A DNA stretch of 64,000 bases from assembly GCF_009730915.1 (NCBI RefSeq), contig NC_052489.1, forward strand, positions 24,235,916 through 24,299,915. The letters run 5' to 3'. Position numbers and translations under genes: made by a program. Numbering within the stretch: position 1 is the first letter of the stretch; each line of letters begins with the position of its first letter. Source of the DNA: Dioscorea cayenensis subsp. rotundata (lineage: Eukaryota > Streptophyta > Magnoliopsida > Dioscoreales > Dioscoreaceae). The notes below the pieces were generated by a model. It made no database searches. It saw nothing but the letters and a program-made list of their open reading frames with translations, and had not been told where the DNA came from. Shown in pieces: positions 47,830 to 60,529 of the stretch.

Positions 47830-48875
47830 CTCAGTTGCACAATCCTATTTGCCTTATCATGGCTGGTATGGACTTTGGATGAGTTTGAATCAACATCATT
47901 TTACCTTGATATATGAAATAAAAATTAAAAAAAAAAATAGAAATTAGTCAAATGTTGCTTTTATTATACATGTAAATTTTATTTATACATTGTTGGTTTT
48001 TTTTTAATGAATTTACGGAGAACTATCTCTGTACCATTATAAATGTTTATTTGTAAAATTTTTTAAACCATCTCTTCTTTTTTATTGTAAATGTTCACTT
48101 GTAGAAGTTTTTTATGGCTTAAAATATTTGTTTGTTTAATTAATTTAAGTGTTATCTACATTTAATCTTATTGATTTATTTAAATACATTATTCATATTT
48201 ATAGTGAGAGTATTGATTTTTTTTTATAAAATTTTAGGTTATGAAGTAGTTTTTGAATTTAACTATATCTCAAGAAAACATCTGTTGTTAGACTACAGTT
48301 AGAGGTCTACCCTCTTGCAAAAACTGATACTGTCTTGTCCCCCTATTCCTAAATCAAAGGCCTAAATATATATATATATATATATAAATAATTGAACATA
48401 AAACAAAAAAAAAATATATGAACATTATTGTACCTTTCGAACCAACACCTAAACAATTAACATGCCAACATTAATTCAAAAACCCAAAATGAATAAATTT
48501 GAATGAATCTGTATAGCTCGAGGTGAAAATAAAAACGTTTTTCTTTAATAGAACAAGGCCCAAACCAGCAGTTCAGAACTACCTAATAAATATCCACACA
48601 TAGAAGGGACCCCAGAAGCTTGTACTTCTGATAAGTATGGCTACCTTTGCAACATGCTGGATATTCAGCAAAGATAAATAAATAGAAGCAACATTTTTCA
48701 TGTTGGATATTCGTTCTGCCAAAGCTCAACTGATGTAGTGTTTATATAGACAGCAGTTATTAATGGATGATAATGGGAAAAACTGATCAACAATGTCCCT
48801 CTCACAACTTCAGATAATATTAATACATCATAAGTTATACCATTTCCTTGGAAGAGTGAAATGTGTGCTAATGTA
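47830..48875. other. spacer between the DUF6737-like gene and SSL
   Basis: AT-rich with (TA)n near 48368-48386. The last few hundred bases before 48876 are probably the SSL 3' UTR. Nothing else recognised. Confidence 0.55.
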
Positions 48876-51105
48876 TCAATGCAAGTCGTAAACGGCGATG
48901 AAAGGCATAAGAACAGATCCTAACCAAAGTTTCCCGTCCTTCTCTTCCACCTCACTCACTGCTCTAACAACTTTCCCTTGCCTGTCCTCCAAAATTTGCA
49001 ATAATTCACCATCAGGGCTATATTTGGCGATTACTGCATGAAGTCTGCCTCCAATGAACATCAAGAACTGATACTTAGCCGGGATTGGGAGTTTGAGGAA
49101 GAACTTCCTTAATTGGGGATAATGGCTCATAACATGAGCATATACAGTCCTTCGGCAATGAATTGCAACCCAGAACTCACCATTCTCATTAGTTCTTACA
49201 TTATCAGGGAAACCAGGTAAGATGGCAAAAACCTCTGATGTTCCTGCCTTTTCGCCTTTCAGCCAATACCGGCTCAACCTAGATTTTTGTCACATTTATG
49301 AACAACAAGATTGATCTTAGTTGTCTCGTAGTTCATGCTTTCAGATAATAAAGCATATGGACCTAAACAATTTGGAATGGAAAAATACATATAGAATTTA
49401 CAAGGATGAACTTATACCTGCCCCGTGATCCTTCACAGAAGACAAAGAATGATTTATCTTTGCTCATCGATACACCATTAGGAAATTGAAGGTTTCTAAG
49501 GAGAACTGTTGTTTCTTTTGTGACTGGATTATACTTTAGAAGCCTCCCTGAAGGCTCACTAGTGAAAACCAGCTGCATGAAGTTCCTAAAAGCAAATGAA
49601 AAGAACCAGTGAATGCATTTATTTTGATGGCAAAACACAATCCAGATGCCTGACAAACTTTGCATGTTTGGCGAGTGTTATTATCACCGATACATGAAAA
49701 AAAAGGCATAAAATCAAGAAAGTTATGTAAGTCTTGCGTGAACTAAGCAAGGGCAACTTGCAAAACCAGGTCTACCATATTATTCCTGCTCAAGAGAATC
49801 TAGAAAGTCCATAGATATATGCACATAATGCACAGCAGAGTTTGCCTTTGATTTCCAATCTATGTTATGTTTCTCCATATTAAAAAAAAAAGGTCCCTGG
49901 TTGTACAAATGGGCTTTTCATTGAGTTTGAACAATGATCCAAAGTAAGAAGCAATATACAAATGTATGGCTTTATCTAGTTAAATGATCCTTGAAGAATC
50001 CAAGAATATCTTATGAATTTCTCATATCATCCCTTTGACATTATGGGATTGTCTCCCCCAATTAAAAAAACATGCTAAATTCAAATCATATGAATACAAA
50101 CACACCAATAAACACGAGAAATCACATAAATAACTTTAGCATCACACTTTCACCTTATTCATTAACTTGTGCTTTTGCAAATTGTATTAGTCTCACTACT
50201 TCCTGATTAAAGAATGCAGTTCACTATTTACCATTAAAAAGACTCAGAGATGAACAGGCTTCCATTAGTTCAAGTTTAAATTGGGTGCACATAAACAGGC
50301 ACAAGCTTTTAACACACATGACTACAACTTTGACATCTAAAAAGTTCACAGACCAGAAATCAAATCTCCAAAATAATAAAGCAAAAAAAACATAATCACA
50401 AAATTGACACTTTGAGCATACCTTCTTTGGTAGTTGGAACTACTATCAGTGAAATAAACATTCCCATCTTCATCAAAATCAAAATCATTAGTGAACTTCA
50501 AAGGAACACCTTCAGCCTCTGTTGTAAGCTGTGTTGCCAGGCCACCCTCAGGCCCAACCTTCAACAATCCAAAGTAAGCATCAGCAATATACAAGTCCCC
50601 ACTTTTCTTATCAAACCGAAGCCCTAATGGCCTCCCACAAACATGCTCATTCTTCAAATACATCAAAGCCGAAGGCTTCGGATCACACAACTCCGTTCTG
50701 CAAACAATATCATCATCAATAAATCCACATACCAATCAGAACAAAAGCAGCCCAAGACATAGAACCAAACCTATTAGGGGAAGTGAAAGCGAAATCGGAC
50801 CAAGAGTTGCCGTTCCAGAAGAGTATACGGCCATCAGCAACGCCAGTGTAAGGGCCGTGGCCGTGAGGGTCGAAGGCGACGCTCTCAGGACCCTGAATTT
50901 GGCCGAAGAACCTCACCTCAGCTCTCTGAAGCAAGTCCTGCTCGTCTCTCACCTTGGGGACCTCGGACCATGCCGGCAGCTCAACCTTGTAGGCCTCGAA
51001 CTCCGGGAAGTCCGCCATGGAGCTATGCCGCAGCGGGTCAATCCCGCAGTAGACCGCCGCCAACACGATCACGACGGCGAAGAGCACCGTCATCGTCGAG
51101 GCCAT
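48876..51105 (-). CDS. strictosidine synthase-like protein (SSL family)
   Basis: Six-bladed beta-propeller protein of the strictosidine synthase/adipocyte plasma-membrane-associated (APMAP) family. Plants that make no strictosidine carry many such genes, with mostly unassigned substrates. Exons 50771-51105, 50422-50697, 49418-49585, 48876-49278; in phase; 393 aa (family about 340-400). N-terminal membrane anchor or signal (VLFAVVIVLAAVYCG, residues 7-21), then GPESVAFDPHGHGPYTGVADGRI, CGRPLGLRFDKKSGDLYIADAYFGLLKV, the Str_synth core NDFDFDEDGNVYFTDSS (about 187-203), LLKYNPVTKETTVLL, FPNGVSMSKDKSFFVFCE, and GFPDNVRTNENGEFWVAIHCRR. All junctions are GT-AG. I would not assign strictosidine synthase activity. 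Likely secretory-pathway located, by the N-terminus. Confidence 0.93.
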
Positions 51106-51307
51106 GGTCTTGGCTCGTGAGAGTGGTAAAGGAGAGAGCTTTGAGAGTTGGGAGATTGGGAATTAGGTGAGCTTATTATGAAGACAAGTAGCGGTAGGTT
51201 TACCGCCAGAGTCATCAATGTTTTCTTACTTTATTCATTCAAACAATAATAATTTATTTATTGTTTAAAATGTTATTGAGGTATGCTTGCTTGGTTCAAC
51301 GCATTAG

Positions 51308-52008
51308 TAATACCCAAATTGGTTCCTCTACTTTTAAATCTCTTTATTCAGAAATGTGCTCCACTAATCCCTCAACTCTTGAAAAAAAATGACCCAATTT
51401 AATCTCTACCCCTAGTGCAGCTTTGGTTCAGCAGTAATGACGTATTACTACGTAACGAGATTCCAGCTAGTAATATGAGTGAGAATGTTATATGGTTGGG
51501 AATATCGTAGTAATTTAATATAACCACGTTTTGGTTGGAAACTCTTATTACCGAATAATTACATTCTCGTGTTTGGTTATCATAGTAATCTATTTCGTTA
51601 AAATATATAAAGTTATAAGATTACCACTGTGAATCCAAGATAGACACCAAATTTGCAGTAATGGGATTACCACTTTCTGGTAATATTTATAAGTTGGTAG
51701 AATGTGATATTACCATCTAGATTACCACTTGTGTAATGCCAAACGTGGTAATATTTTCAGATTACCACGTAACACGTGGTAATCTTTCTACATTACCGCG
51801 AACCAAACGACCCCTTAATCTATTCTCATATAGTCTTTTTACTTTTGAAAAATACAGTCAATAATTGACCTATTTAAGAATAGAATGGACTAAATAGAAC
51901 TATTTTCAAAAGTAGAGGGACTATTTGGGAACATTTCTGAGTAGATGGACCAAAAGAGAAGAGAGAGAAAAGTAGAGGAACCAATTCGGGTATTATACTT
52001 TAGTTTTT
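51308..52008. mobile_element. MITE of the 33288 family with a second MITE nested in it
   Basis: The outer ends TAATACCCAAATTGGTTCCTC and, at the right, CCAATTCGGGTATTATAC match the 33288-33594 element. A diverged left half and a right half with GAGTAGATGGACCAAAAGAG are separated by an insert at about 51413-51815. A clear TSD is lacking, suggesting age. Confidence 0.75.
51413..51815. mobile_element. nested foldback MITE, Tourist-like ends
   Basis: The right end reversed, AGGGGTCGTTTGGTTCGCGG, is similar to the left end AGTGCAGCTTTGGTTCAGCA. Several ATTACCACGT/ACGTGGTAAT words inside give strong self-complementarity. The exact TSD is uncertain; TTAATCT occurs near both ends. Confidence 0.55.
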
Positions 52009-52780
52009 TTAAACCTAATTAATATTTATTAGAATTTTATAATTTTAAAATATTAACATTATTTATTTATTTATTTGTTCTATGTTTAGTAGAAATTTTA
52101 ATAAGAAAATTGATAGGATATCTTTGACTGGTTGATTGGATGATGGCAATGGTGCTTGATTATGAATGTATGATAATTTAAAATTACTTAGATAAAATGA
52201 AGAAATTAAAAATATGTTTAAACTTTAACATAACAGTAATTGTAAAAATAAAATTCGTTGATGAATATTTTAGTGAAATATATGTAAAAATTAATGAGTG
52301 AAAAAGGTTGAGTAATCAACTCTCTAAAAAAATTGAATGGTTGGTCCATCTTATTCAAATTTAAGTAATTAGTTAATTAAAAATAAATAATGTTTAATGT
52401 GAGGGGAAAATGAAATTAATTCGTACTTCTCAGCATAGTTCAAAGATCATAGATGATCATGTCTGCTAATTGATTATTCTCCAAACTGACTAATGTGCAA
52501 TAAAGTAATGTCTAACCAACCATCTTGTATCTGTCTTTCCAATTTTTTGACTTGGAGAAGGGTAGGATGTACCACATGCCAACCACGTCACTTTGACTAA
52601 AGATTTTAAGATATTCCAGGTGACATTTGAATTGAAAAATTATGGAAAATTTTATACTTTTCCAAGGCAACAAATTTTAGACTATTGGACTGATTTTATT
52701 ATTATTATCCAAACTTTGATTTTGCTCACATATTTATTGAGGATTATTTTTCTTTTTCAAGTAAAATAACTGTATTGATG
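52009..52780. other. spacer
   Basis: AT-rich, no recognised feature; it ends where the LINE-like frame begins. Confidence 0.5.
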
Positions 52781-54615
52781 CAAAATCTGGAGTGCCATAT
52801 GTTAGTTTTTGTTACACCAAAAACAACACATCTAGACTTAAAAAGGAGTATTGCAAAGAGCTGATTAGCAGAATTTCAGTAAGGATTTTAAATTGGTCAG
52901 CTAAGGCTTTGTCATATGCAGAAAGGTTGCAATTAATTAATGTGGTCCTATTAAGCATGTATTCTTATTGAAGTTCTTTGTTCCTATTGCCAATATGTGT
53001 AATGTAAAAAGTAGAAAAAATTTGTAGATCTTTTCTCTGGCATGGATCAAATGAAAGTACACGAGGAGGATTAGTAAGTTGGACTTTTGTTTGTAAAAGT
53101 AAGGCTTGTGGCGGACTAGGCATAAGGTCTATTCATATTTGGAACTAGGCGGCTCTTGCAAAACATATATGGGAGCTAATTCAATCTAAGCCTACTCTAT
53201 GGGCCACTTGGGTGATTAAGTATAAACTCAGGAAGCTGAGCTTTTGGGGTATTACAAAAAAAGTTGATTCAAGCTGGAGTTGGAGACAGTTACTCAAGAT
53301 AAGAGATGTCTTTAAAGACTTCTTTGAGTATAAATTTGGAGATGGCTATACATTTTCATTTTGGTACGATCCTTGGTGTCATAGGTCATCCTTAGTAGAT
53401 CTTTTTCCTTGGATTAATGTTAGCAATACATATATGTTAAGGGAAGATGTGGTTAGAGATTTATGGAGGAATGCCAGGTGGAGGTTCCCTAATTATTAGA
53501 GATATGATTTGAAGCTAGCTTGGGATTTTATAAAATACAGTTTTATCATTGATGAGGGTAGTAGAGACATTATATGTTGGAAGTATGATAAGAGGGGTTT
53601 TAGTATTGCTAGTGCATGTAAAATCTTGACACAAAATGATCAGAAAGTTGAATGGGCTCTATTGGTGCTGGCAAAGGGTCATGTACCAATCAGTACCAAG
53701 ATATGCTTTTATATTTTGGCTTGCTGTGCAGAACAGGTTGCTTACAAGAGGCAAATTGTATAGTTTTTTTTTTTTGGAAAGAAGAGCGGGGCGAACCCAC
53801 TAGAGACCCGGGGGACGTCGCATGCCTCGGTGGAACAAGTGGGGGACGGGGCCACCACGTGGAGCTGGAACCACCCGTACTGACAACCACTATTCACAAC
53901 TCCCGAAATGTGCTCGCTAGAATCGAACTCTCACCACTCGGTGAGAGCTCTATCGGCGACCCGTGTACCAATAGACCCGAAGGTCGTTGGCGAGGCAAAT
54001 TGTATAGTTGGAGGGCTATAGATTCTGAGCTGTGTGTGCTATGTAATGATGCTAAGGAGGAGGTTAGTCACTTATTTTTTTAATACAGATTTTCAGCAGA
54101 AGTATGGGAGAGAGTTTTGAAAGAGATCAAGGTGCATAGAAGACCTTTCAAGTGGGCAAGAGAGATAAGTTGGTTTCAGGGGAAGACTCGTGATAAATCC
54201 ATGCTCTCAAGAGTTAGAAGAGTAGCTCTGTCAACATGTATGTACATGATATGGAAGGCTAGAAAATGTCTAGTATTTCAACAGAAACAATTTAGTTCTG
54301 ACAAGGTGTTCAAAGAAATCCGAGAAGTGCTAGTGATGCTTTTTAGTGACGTTTGCAATGGAATATAAGAATGTATGGATATATGGATGAATTAAGTGTA
54401 TCTTGTCTGTGTTTTTTGTTTGAGTTAGCTATTTGCCTGTGGTGTTGGTGATGTGGTATGATGTAGATGGTGGTTTGTTTGTGAATGGAGTGTTTCCAAG
54501 TGAGACGATTGTATGTAGTTGTCTATAGTTTAAGTGAATGTGATGGTAGCTTAACCTTGTATATGTTGATGTTTGGGATTTAATGAAATTCATTTTGGCT
54601 TGCCAAAAAAACAAC
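52780..54615 (+). mobile_element. L1-type LINE fragment, 3' part of ORF2, split by a SINE
   Basis: Plus-strand translation shows the end of reverse transcriptase (AKALSYAERLQLINVVLLSM near 52900; FLWHGS...VSWTFVCKSKACGGLGIRSI near 53035-53140) and the zinc-binding zf-RVT region (CVLCNDAKEEVSHLFF near 54035-54083). Stops and frameshifts are present. The 5' end is truncated, and the 3' end is near GGCTTGCCAAAAAAAC at 54598-54613. In an intact element ORF2 copies the LINE RNA at the target. A SINE interrupts it at 53764-53991. Confidence 0.85.
53764..53991 (-). mobile_element. tRNA-derived SINE inserted in the LINE fragment, 16-bp TSD
   Basis: 228 bp, GC-rich compared with its host, minus orientation (poly-T at the left, so its poly-A tail is at 53764). 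Identical 16-bp TSDs GAGGCAAATTGTATAG at 53748-53763 and 53992-54007. On the minus strand the head has an A-box-like TTGGTACACGGG and a B box GAGTTCGATTC, as in tRNA-derived SINEs. LINE machinery in trans would have mobilised it. Confidence 0.93.
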
Positions 54616-56061
54616 ACTACTTTTGTTTTTTATGCTTATCCATGAAATTTGGCAGGTTTTTTTTTTAATTTTTTTTATAAATATAAGGAAATCATAATAT
54701 CAAATCCTTGAATGGAAATGATATTAAAATGAAATTTTCAGCCGCTTCTCTTTACAATAGCTGCAGGACCTTTATGGTCTTAATTTTCTTAGTCAAGTGG
54801 TTCTATAAATTTTTAAATGATTTTGATACAAATGTTTTATTAACAAATCTCTTTGGAGAGGAGTTTGCCCCACTCAAAACTCAAAGTTTTCACCTAGCTT
54901 ATTGTGGATGATAAGAACCTAATTATGGATAACTTAGCAAAATGTGAATGCAATAAAAATCTTTAGGACCAATAGCATTTTCTAGCCGCGTAATTATAGA
55001 AATCGAGAACCATCTGCTCCTAAAATTTTCAATTGCTTCGAGAATTTGAGTTCATTTTTCGAAATTTTAACATTCCAAACACCCCAATTACTCTCAAAAA
55101 GGTCTAGGCCTTATGATGTCTAAAAATACTTTCAGAATACATGGTTTGAAAAACCTCATTGTTCGAGCAATTTACGGGACCCATCTAGACCAAGCGGAAC
55201 AATCATATTTTCTCTTACGCAACACTTCCATTTCTTACAGCTATATACAAAATTGGTCATTTATTTATCATGTAGATAAATACAACATTAGCTCTTTGAA
55301 GAACAAATTAGAAGAAGCGCTTCTGCTACATACCCGTTGTTTTTATAGTTTTTTTTCCTTTTTTTTTAACCCCAGTGGACTCATTTTCTTTTGCTTTTCT
55401 GTTGGTAAGTCACTGTTTATTTTAGTTCTGTTTGTTGTACTCATGTTTTCTAATCAAATTTTATAATTTCTTATTTTAATTAAATTATAATAAATCCACT
55501 TTTATTAAAAAAAAAAATTGCCAACTCCCTATTTGACTTTGTTTGAATAAAGACATTTCTTACATCACATTCACCATAGAGGCTTCATAACTAAAGAAAA
55601 ACAATGTCATAAGCACTTGAATTTATTTGGCTACACCTTTCTGCAAGCTTCAATGCAAATTAAAAACCAGTCTATATAAGATACAGAAATATAAGGGATG
55701 TTCCATTAACCTTTACCAATTATGGTTTCCCCAACTCCTTCTCCCACCCAAATAAAAATAAAAAATAAAAATAAAAAGAAAACAAAAAGAAATTGTCACA
55801 CCAAACCACCACCCTTCAATACCTGAAAAGGAACCCCCACCAAACCAAACTAAAAGAGGTACATGGTCAACATGATTCTCCAACTGACAATACTCTTATC
55901 CAGTCAGTTTGACCTCTGCAACTAGCTAGCAGTCTTCAGGAGACAACCTGATGATCAATATCATTGTAATACAATGTAACAGTAATTTTAGAATGCATAT
56001 CTATAGACAACACATTCATCTTCATAACATAAAAAAATTTAAACAAATGCTTGCCTGCGAG
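54616..56061. other. spacer and probable CAX 3' UTR
   Basis: AT-rich. A 117-codon plus-strand frame (55113-55466) has no family resemblance. The part from about 55600 to 56061 is probably the CAX 3' UTR. Confidence 0.5.
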
Positions 56062-59000
56062 CTAGATCGATATGACTCCCTTTGGTGCAACTGCAGAGCT
56101 TGAGTTCACACTGTGTGCTTCATCTGATACACAAAGTCACAGGATTAGAATACGTGTCGGTGAGCGATAAATTTCGAAAAAGAGTGATTTTTGGTTGTGT
56201 GAGTGATAAGTACTTAATGGTGGTGCCTTCAGAACGAAGAAACACGAGCCGATGACAATGTAGCAGAGCAGAAGAACAAAGCCCTTCATATAGTGTGAAG
56301 TCCCATCCTGCAAAAAAATCACTCAGACAGTTGAACAACTGAAGTAAATCATGGAACAAGATCAGCACTGCAGTTTATTTTGGATTGATTCTTGCTTTAC
56401 CTGCAGAGTGAATGAGGTTGCTAGAATTGCTATAATCAAAGATCCGGTCTCTAGGAGCTTGAAGTCAAGATCCATTTGGATACCCATTATCCATGCGACA
56501 ATCACACTCAAAGGAACCTAATTGTGTCAAAGAAGATGATCACATATAAATATACCATGTATGATAAAAATAACTAATTACATAGTGAACATATTAGGCA
56601 AACTGCATCTTACCACAAACATGGATATTTGAGTTGCAGAACCCAATGAAACACCCAAAGTGATATCCTGGAATGTACAAGCAAGCACATAAGCAATTCA
56701 ACAGTTATGATTTAGAGATCATAGCAAATAGATTGATTAAGCTTGTGTTTACCAGTTTGTTCTTAAAAGCAAATATGATGGCACCGGCATGTTCAGCTGC
56801 ATTTCCTACAATGGGTAGCAATATAATGCTGATGAAGCTTACCGATATACCCCATGATTCAGATGCAGCCTGCATAAGAAGAAATCATAATTGCAATTAG
56901 TACAATGAACTTAACATGAGAGAATCATCAATGCAAATGGGCGGGAAAATTGGACAGAGAACTAAGGTAGTTTTTGTAACTCAACAGTCAATCTAATTCC
57001 ACTCAAAGAAATGGCTTATGGTGCATTTTCTAGAGAGGTACTTCTCTAAAAAACTTGTCTCTATTCATAGAATAATCAAAAAGTAAAATAGAAGCGTATA
57101 GTTTACTGAAATAAAAGAAAAAAAATTCTAAATATTCATTTTCAAAAGTGGGATGGCATCTAGCTAGATGAAAAAATAAAAACAGACTCCACCATCCAAT
57201 TGATGAAACTTTCTATTAATGTTAATTATAATGTTTGACTTGCTCTAACACAACTCATAAACATGTGCCCTGGCATGAAGAACTTTTAAGGAACTAGATG
57301 ATTAAAAATACTTTCTATCTTATTATACCAAACATTACAGCAAGAAGGCATCCATTCAAGTCAATAAAGCTTAAAGTTCAAGCAGTATTTGCGGACAAAA
57401 CACTGACCATCATGGTCACTGAGAAGATTAGTTTGATGTACCTCAATGGTGCCAACAACATACTCAGACAAAATTGCAATCACAACAGTCATTCCGATCA
57501 ACCAAGCAAGGGCACTTGCAAAACCAAGCGCAGGTGCATCTTCAGATACAGAATCATCAGTTTCATCCTCCTGTGTAGAATACAGCAAATGGTATTAGAC
57601 ATTCTTTTACATTGACAAAACAATCAACATAACAAGGAAGTATTAAAAGAGTAATGCACATGGCTTTCCATCACACAAGACAACCCCACTAGTGAGAACC
57701 TAAAGATACAAAACTGGTTAGAGCATCTGCAAGTGTTTCTGTACCATGCTGCCAGTACTAAAAATGTACAAGCATGACTACAGTTATCATGGTTGTGAGT
57801 TGGAATTGATGGAATATCCTGCAGCCTGCAGCCCCAGAAAAGAGGTGGTGTAGCTGAACACATAGTTAAGAATTCAAGCAAATATTCAATCAGCAATTTT
57901 TTAATTGTGTTGTGGTTGGTGAGTGCCAATGATCAGAGGAATGAATCATTCTACAGATAAATCATAGGAATGACTTGTGAAAAACACAACAGAATAAAAG
58001 CACATGACTGGAAGATAACAGAAAATGTAAGCAATGGCATATTGTTAATACTAAAACAAAAACTAGTACCTCCTGGGCCTCAAAGAGACGGCGGTGAGTC
58101 TTGAGCTGGAAGAAGAGGTAGGCAACATAGGCAATGAGCATGACAATGCTACAGACGCGGGAAAGCATCAAGGTAGGCACAGCCACTGCCCCCTGCTCAT
58201 CGGAGCTGACAGAGTACCGGAGCATGAGGGGCAGAGCATGGCAAAGTGAACCCAACAACAGCAACCCTGTATTTACCTCTGCTTGTTTCTGCAGTAACAA
58301 ACACATACATATACTAAATTTTCATTCACTATTAGTCCATTAACATTAATTAACAAGAAAGAGATGAATGCAGAGGCAAACAATACCGGATCAAAGAGTT
58401 GTTCTTTCCGAATATTAGCAAGTCCGCCACAGAAAAGAGAAGTGCCAAGAACAAGCAGCAGGTTGGACAGTACAGAACCCATCAGAGACCACTTCACGAC
58501 CTCAATCTTCGCCCGGCGAAGCGCAAACAATGCAATTATAAGCTCCGTTGCATTGCCACATGTTGCATTCAACAACCCACCCACTATATTCATCAAAATT
58601 GCACTCTCATACATCATCATCATCATCATCATTAAAGAAATAATTTGCATGTTAGCATAATATTATGGCTCATACCTGTTGGTCCAGTATAAAACGCAAT
58701 TTGCCTGACAATTAATAATAATGAGAATGAGAAACTTAGCCAGCAATGGCAAAAAAAAATTTGGCAAAGAGGAAAAGAAGGCAAGTCTTACTCAGTGAGG
58801 AAGCTAACACGCTCAGCCAGCGGTGTCAATCCAAGCAAACTCAAAGCAAAAACCCATGCCTACATTAACAACATATAAATCCAAATCCAAACCTCCAAAA
58901 GAAAGAAAAAAAGAAAGCCAAAGATCAACCAAAAAAAGAAAAAAAGATACTGACACGACCAAGATGGTAATAATGAGCGGCGATGGCGAGGGGAACGGCA

Positions 59001-59299
59001 GGAAAAAGCACAAAAAGCTTGGTGCCAAGAAAGATCTCTTGAAGAGTAGCAAGAAAGCCTCTGAGCACGGTGCACCGAACCTTGGAAACAAGGGAAAGGT
59101 CAGATTTTTTCCGAAGAGAAGACGATGACATATTGTGAGCAGTCCGACCGTGCCCGTGTCGCATATCCTTACTCAAACCACCAGCACCACCAGCACCACC
59201 ATGGCTGCCACCCTTGTTGTTGTAGATATTAGCATGAGGGTCAGCAGCTTCTTCCAAAAGCCTGGACTCATGATCATGCCCCGTTGTGATCGAGGCCAT
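56062..59299 (-). CDS. vacuolar cation/proton exchanger, CAX1-type
   Basis: Moves Ca2+ (and some other cations) into the vacuole in exchange for protons. Exons: 58955-59299, 58792-58859, 58676-58704, 58387-58583, 58070-58288, 57442-57570, 56753-56869, 56614-56667, 56401-56517, 56214-56307, 56062-56123; in phase, 476 aa. Features: a Gly/His-rich regulatory N-terminus with [19 protein letters not shown], as recalled from rice CAX1a; the c-1 repeat [21 protein letters not shown]; the acidic central loop [12 protein letters not shown]; the c-2 repeat [23 protein letters not shown] and SATQISMFV; about eleven membrane segments. Start ATG 59299; upstream in-frame codons include no ATG. Reading on past exon 10 would replace the last exon with a different 26-residue tail. 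Which CAX paralogue it is needs a tree. Confidence 0.95.
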
Positions 59300-60529
59300 C
59301 TCACTTGTACACACTTCAATGGCAAGAAGACAGAAGGTTTCTCTTCTTCTCCTTCTTCTTCTTCTTCTATGAAACTTCTCTTCGGCTACTGCTACAACAC
59401 TGACACGCTACGGCACCGTACACCATGCCAAACTCACTTGATCAAGAGAGAGGTTTATCATGCACAACAACGGAGATGGAGATTGAGGTTACGGTCACTG
59501 GGTAATATATTTCTATATATATATATATATAGAAATATATATATATAAATATAGAAGTCCACATGAGAAATGCATAAAAGGAAGAGGATCATAGAAAGGT
59601 TGCTTCCCGGAAGCTTCGTGGGACCATTTGAAGGACTCATTTGGAAGGCCCAGGTGGCATATTAACTGTACACCTCATGCACCCCTTGTATTCTCATTTC
59701 TCATCAATGCTTTGTTTATTATTTATTTTATTATTAGGCTTTGGGGGTTTATATATATATATAATGTGTACATCAAAATGCTATTTGTGTTGGTTTACGT
59801 CAGTTTACGTTACGTTGGACGGACACACTTTTCTATCGAGTTTATCAAGATCAATGCGCACTGGCTTTGGCATCTTTTATCTCTTTCTTTCGGATTTTCG
59901 TATGAATTTTATCATATTATCTCTTTCTGAATAACTCCTTGAAGATTTTGATAATTTCAGGATAAAATATCAAACTTGGAAAACTTTGTTTTTGAAATCT
60001 TACCTTAAAACTGAAAAGAGAGAAAAAAAGTGATTAATATAATTCAATTTACAAATTTTTTGTAAAGAATCTATATATACATTTTTACACGCATATTTAT
60101 TTATTTTTCTAGGGTGAATAAATTATAATTTTTAACCATTGTTGTGAGAGCACGAGGAAGATGAGTTACCATTCCAATGAAAATAATAATTTTAAAGAAA
60201 ATATTTATTGATGAAAAGAATAAAATGTTTTTTAATTAGTAATTATAGTTTTGTGCTCCATGGATGGCATTTTCTTTCACTGAAGATAAAATTGAGGAAG
60301 ATAATATTATATGAATTTTTGGTTGAGAAAAATATAAAAAATTTATATATTTTAATAATCTCATTGGACGACCAATAAAGGTTTAGAAATATTTTGGTAA
60401 ATTAAAGGATTAAAAAAATTATAATTTTCAAAACCAAAAAAATCCTCCTATTAAAATTTTAAATTAAATTATAAATTTTTTTTTTATAAAGTTTGAAAAT
60501 TACCAAATTGTCTCTATTTATAAATGGAT
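59300..60529. other. CAX upstream region and spacer
   Basis: The first ~200 bp probably form the CAX leader and promoter. There is an AT palindrome at 59503-59551 and (TA)n near 59750. The rest is AT-rich without a gene. Confidence 0.55.
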
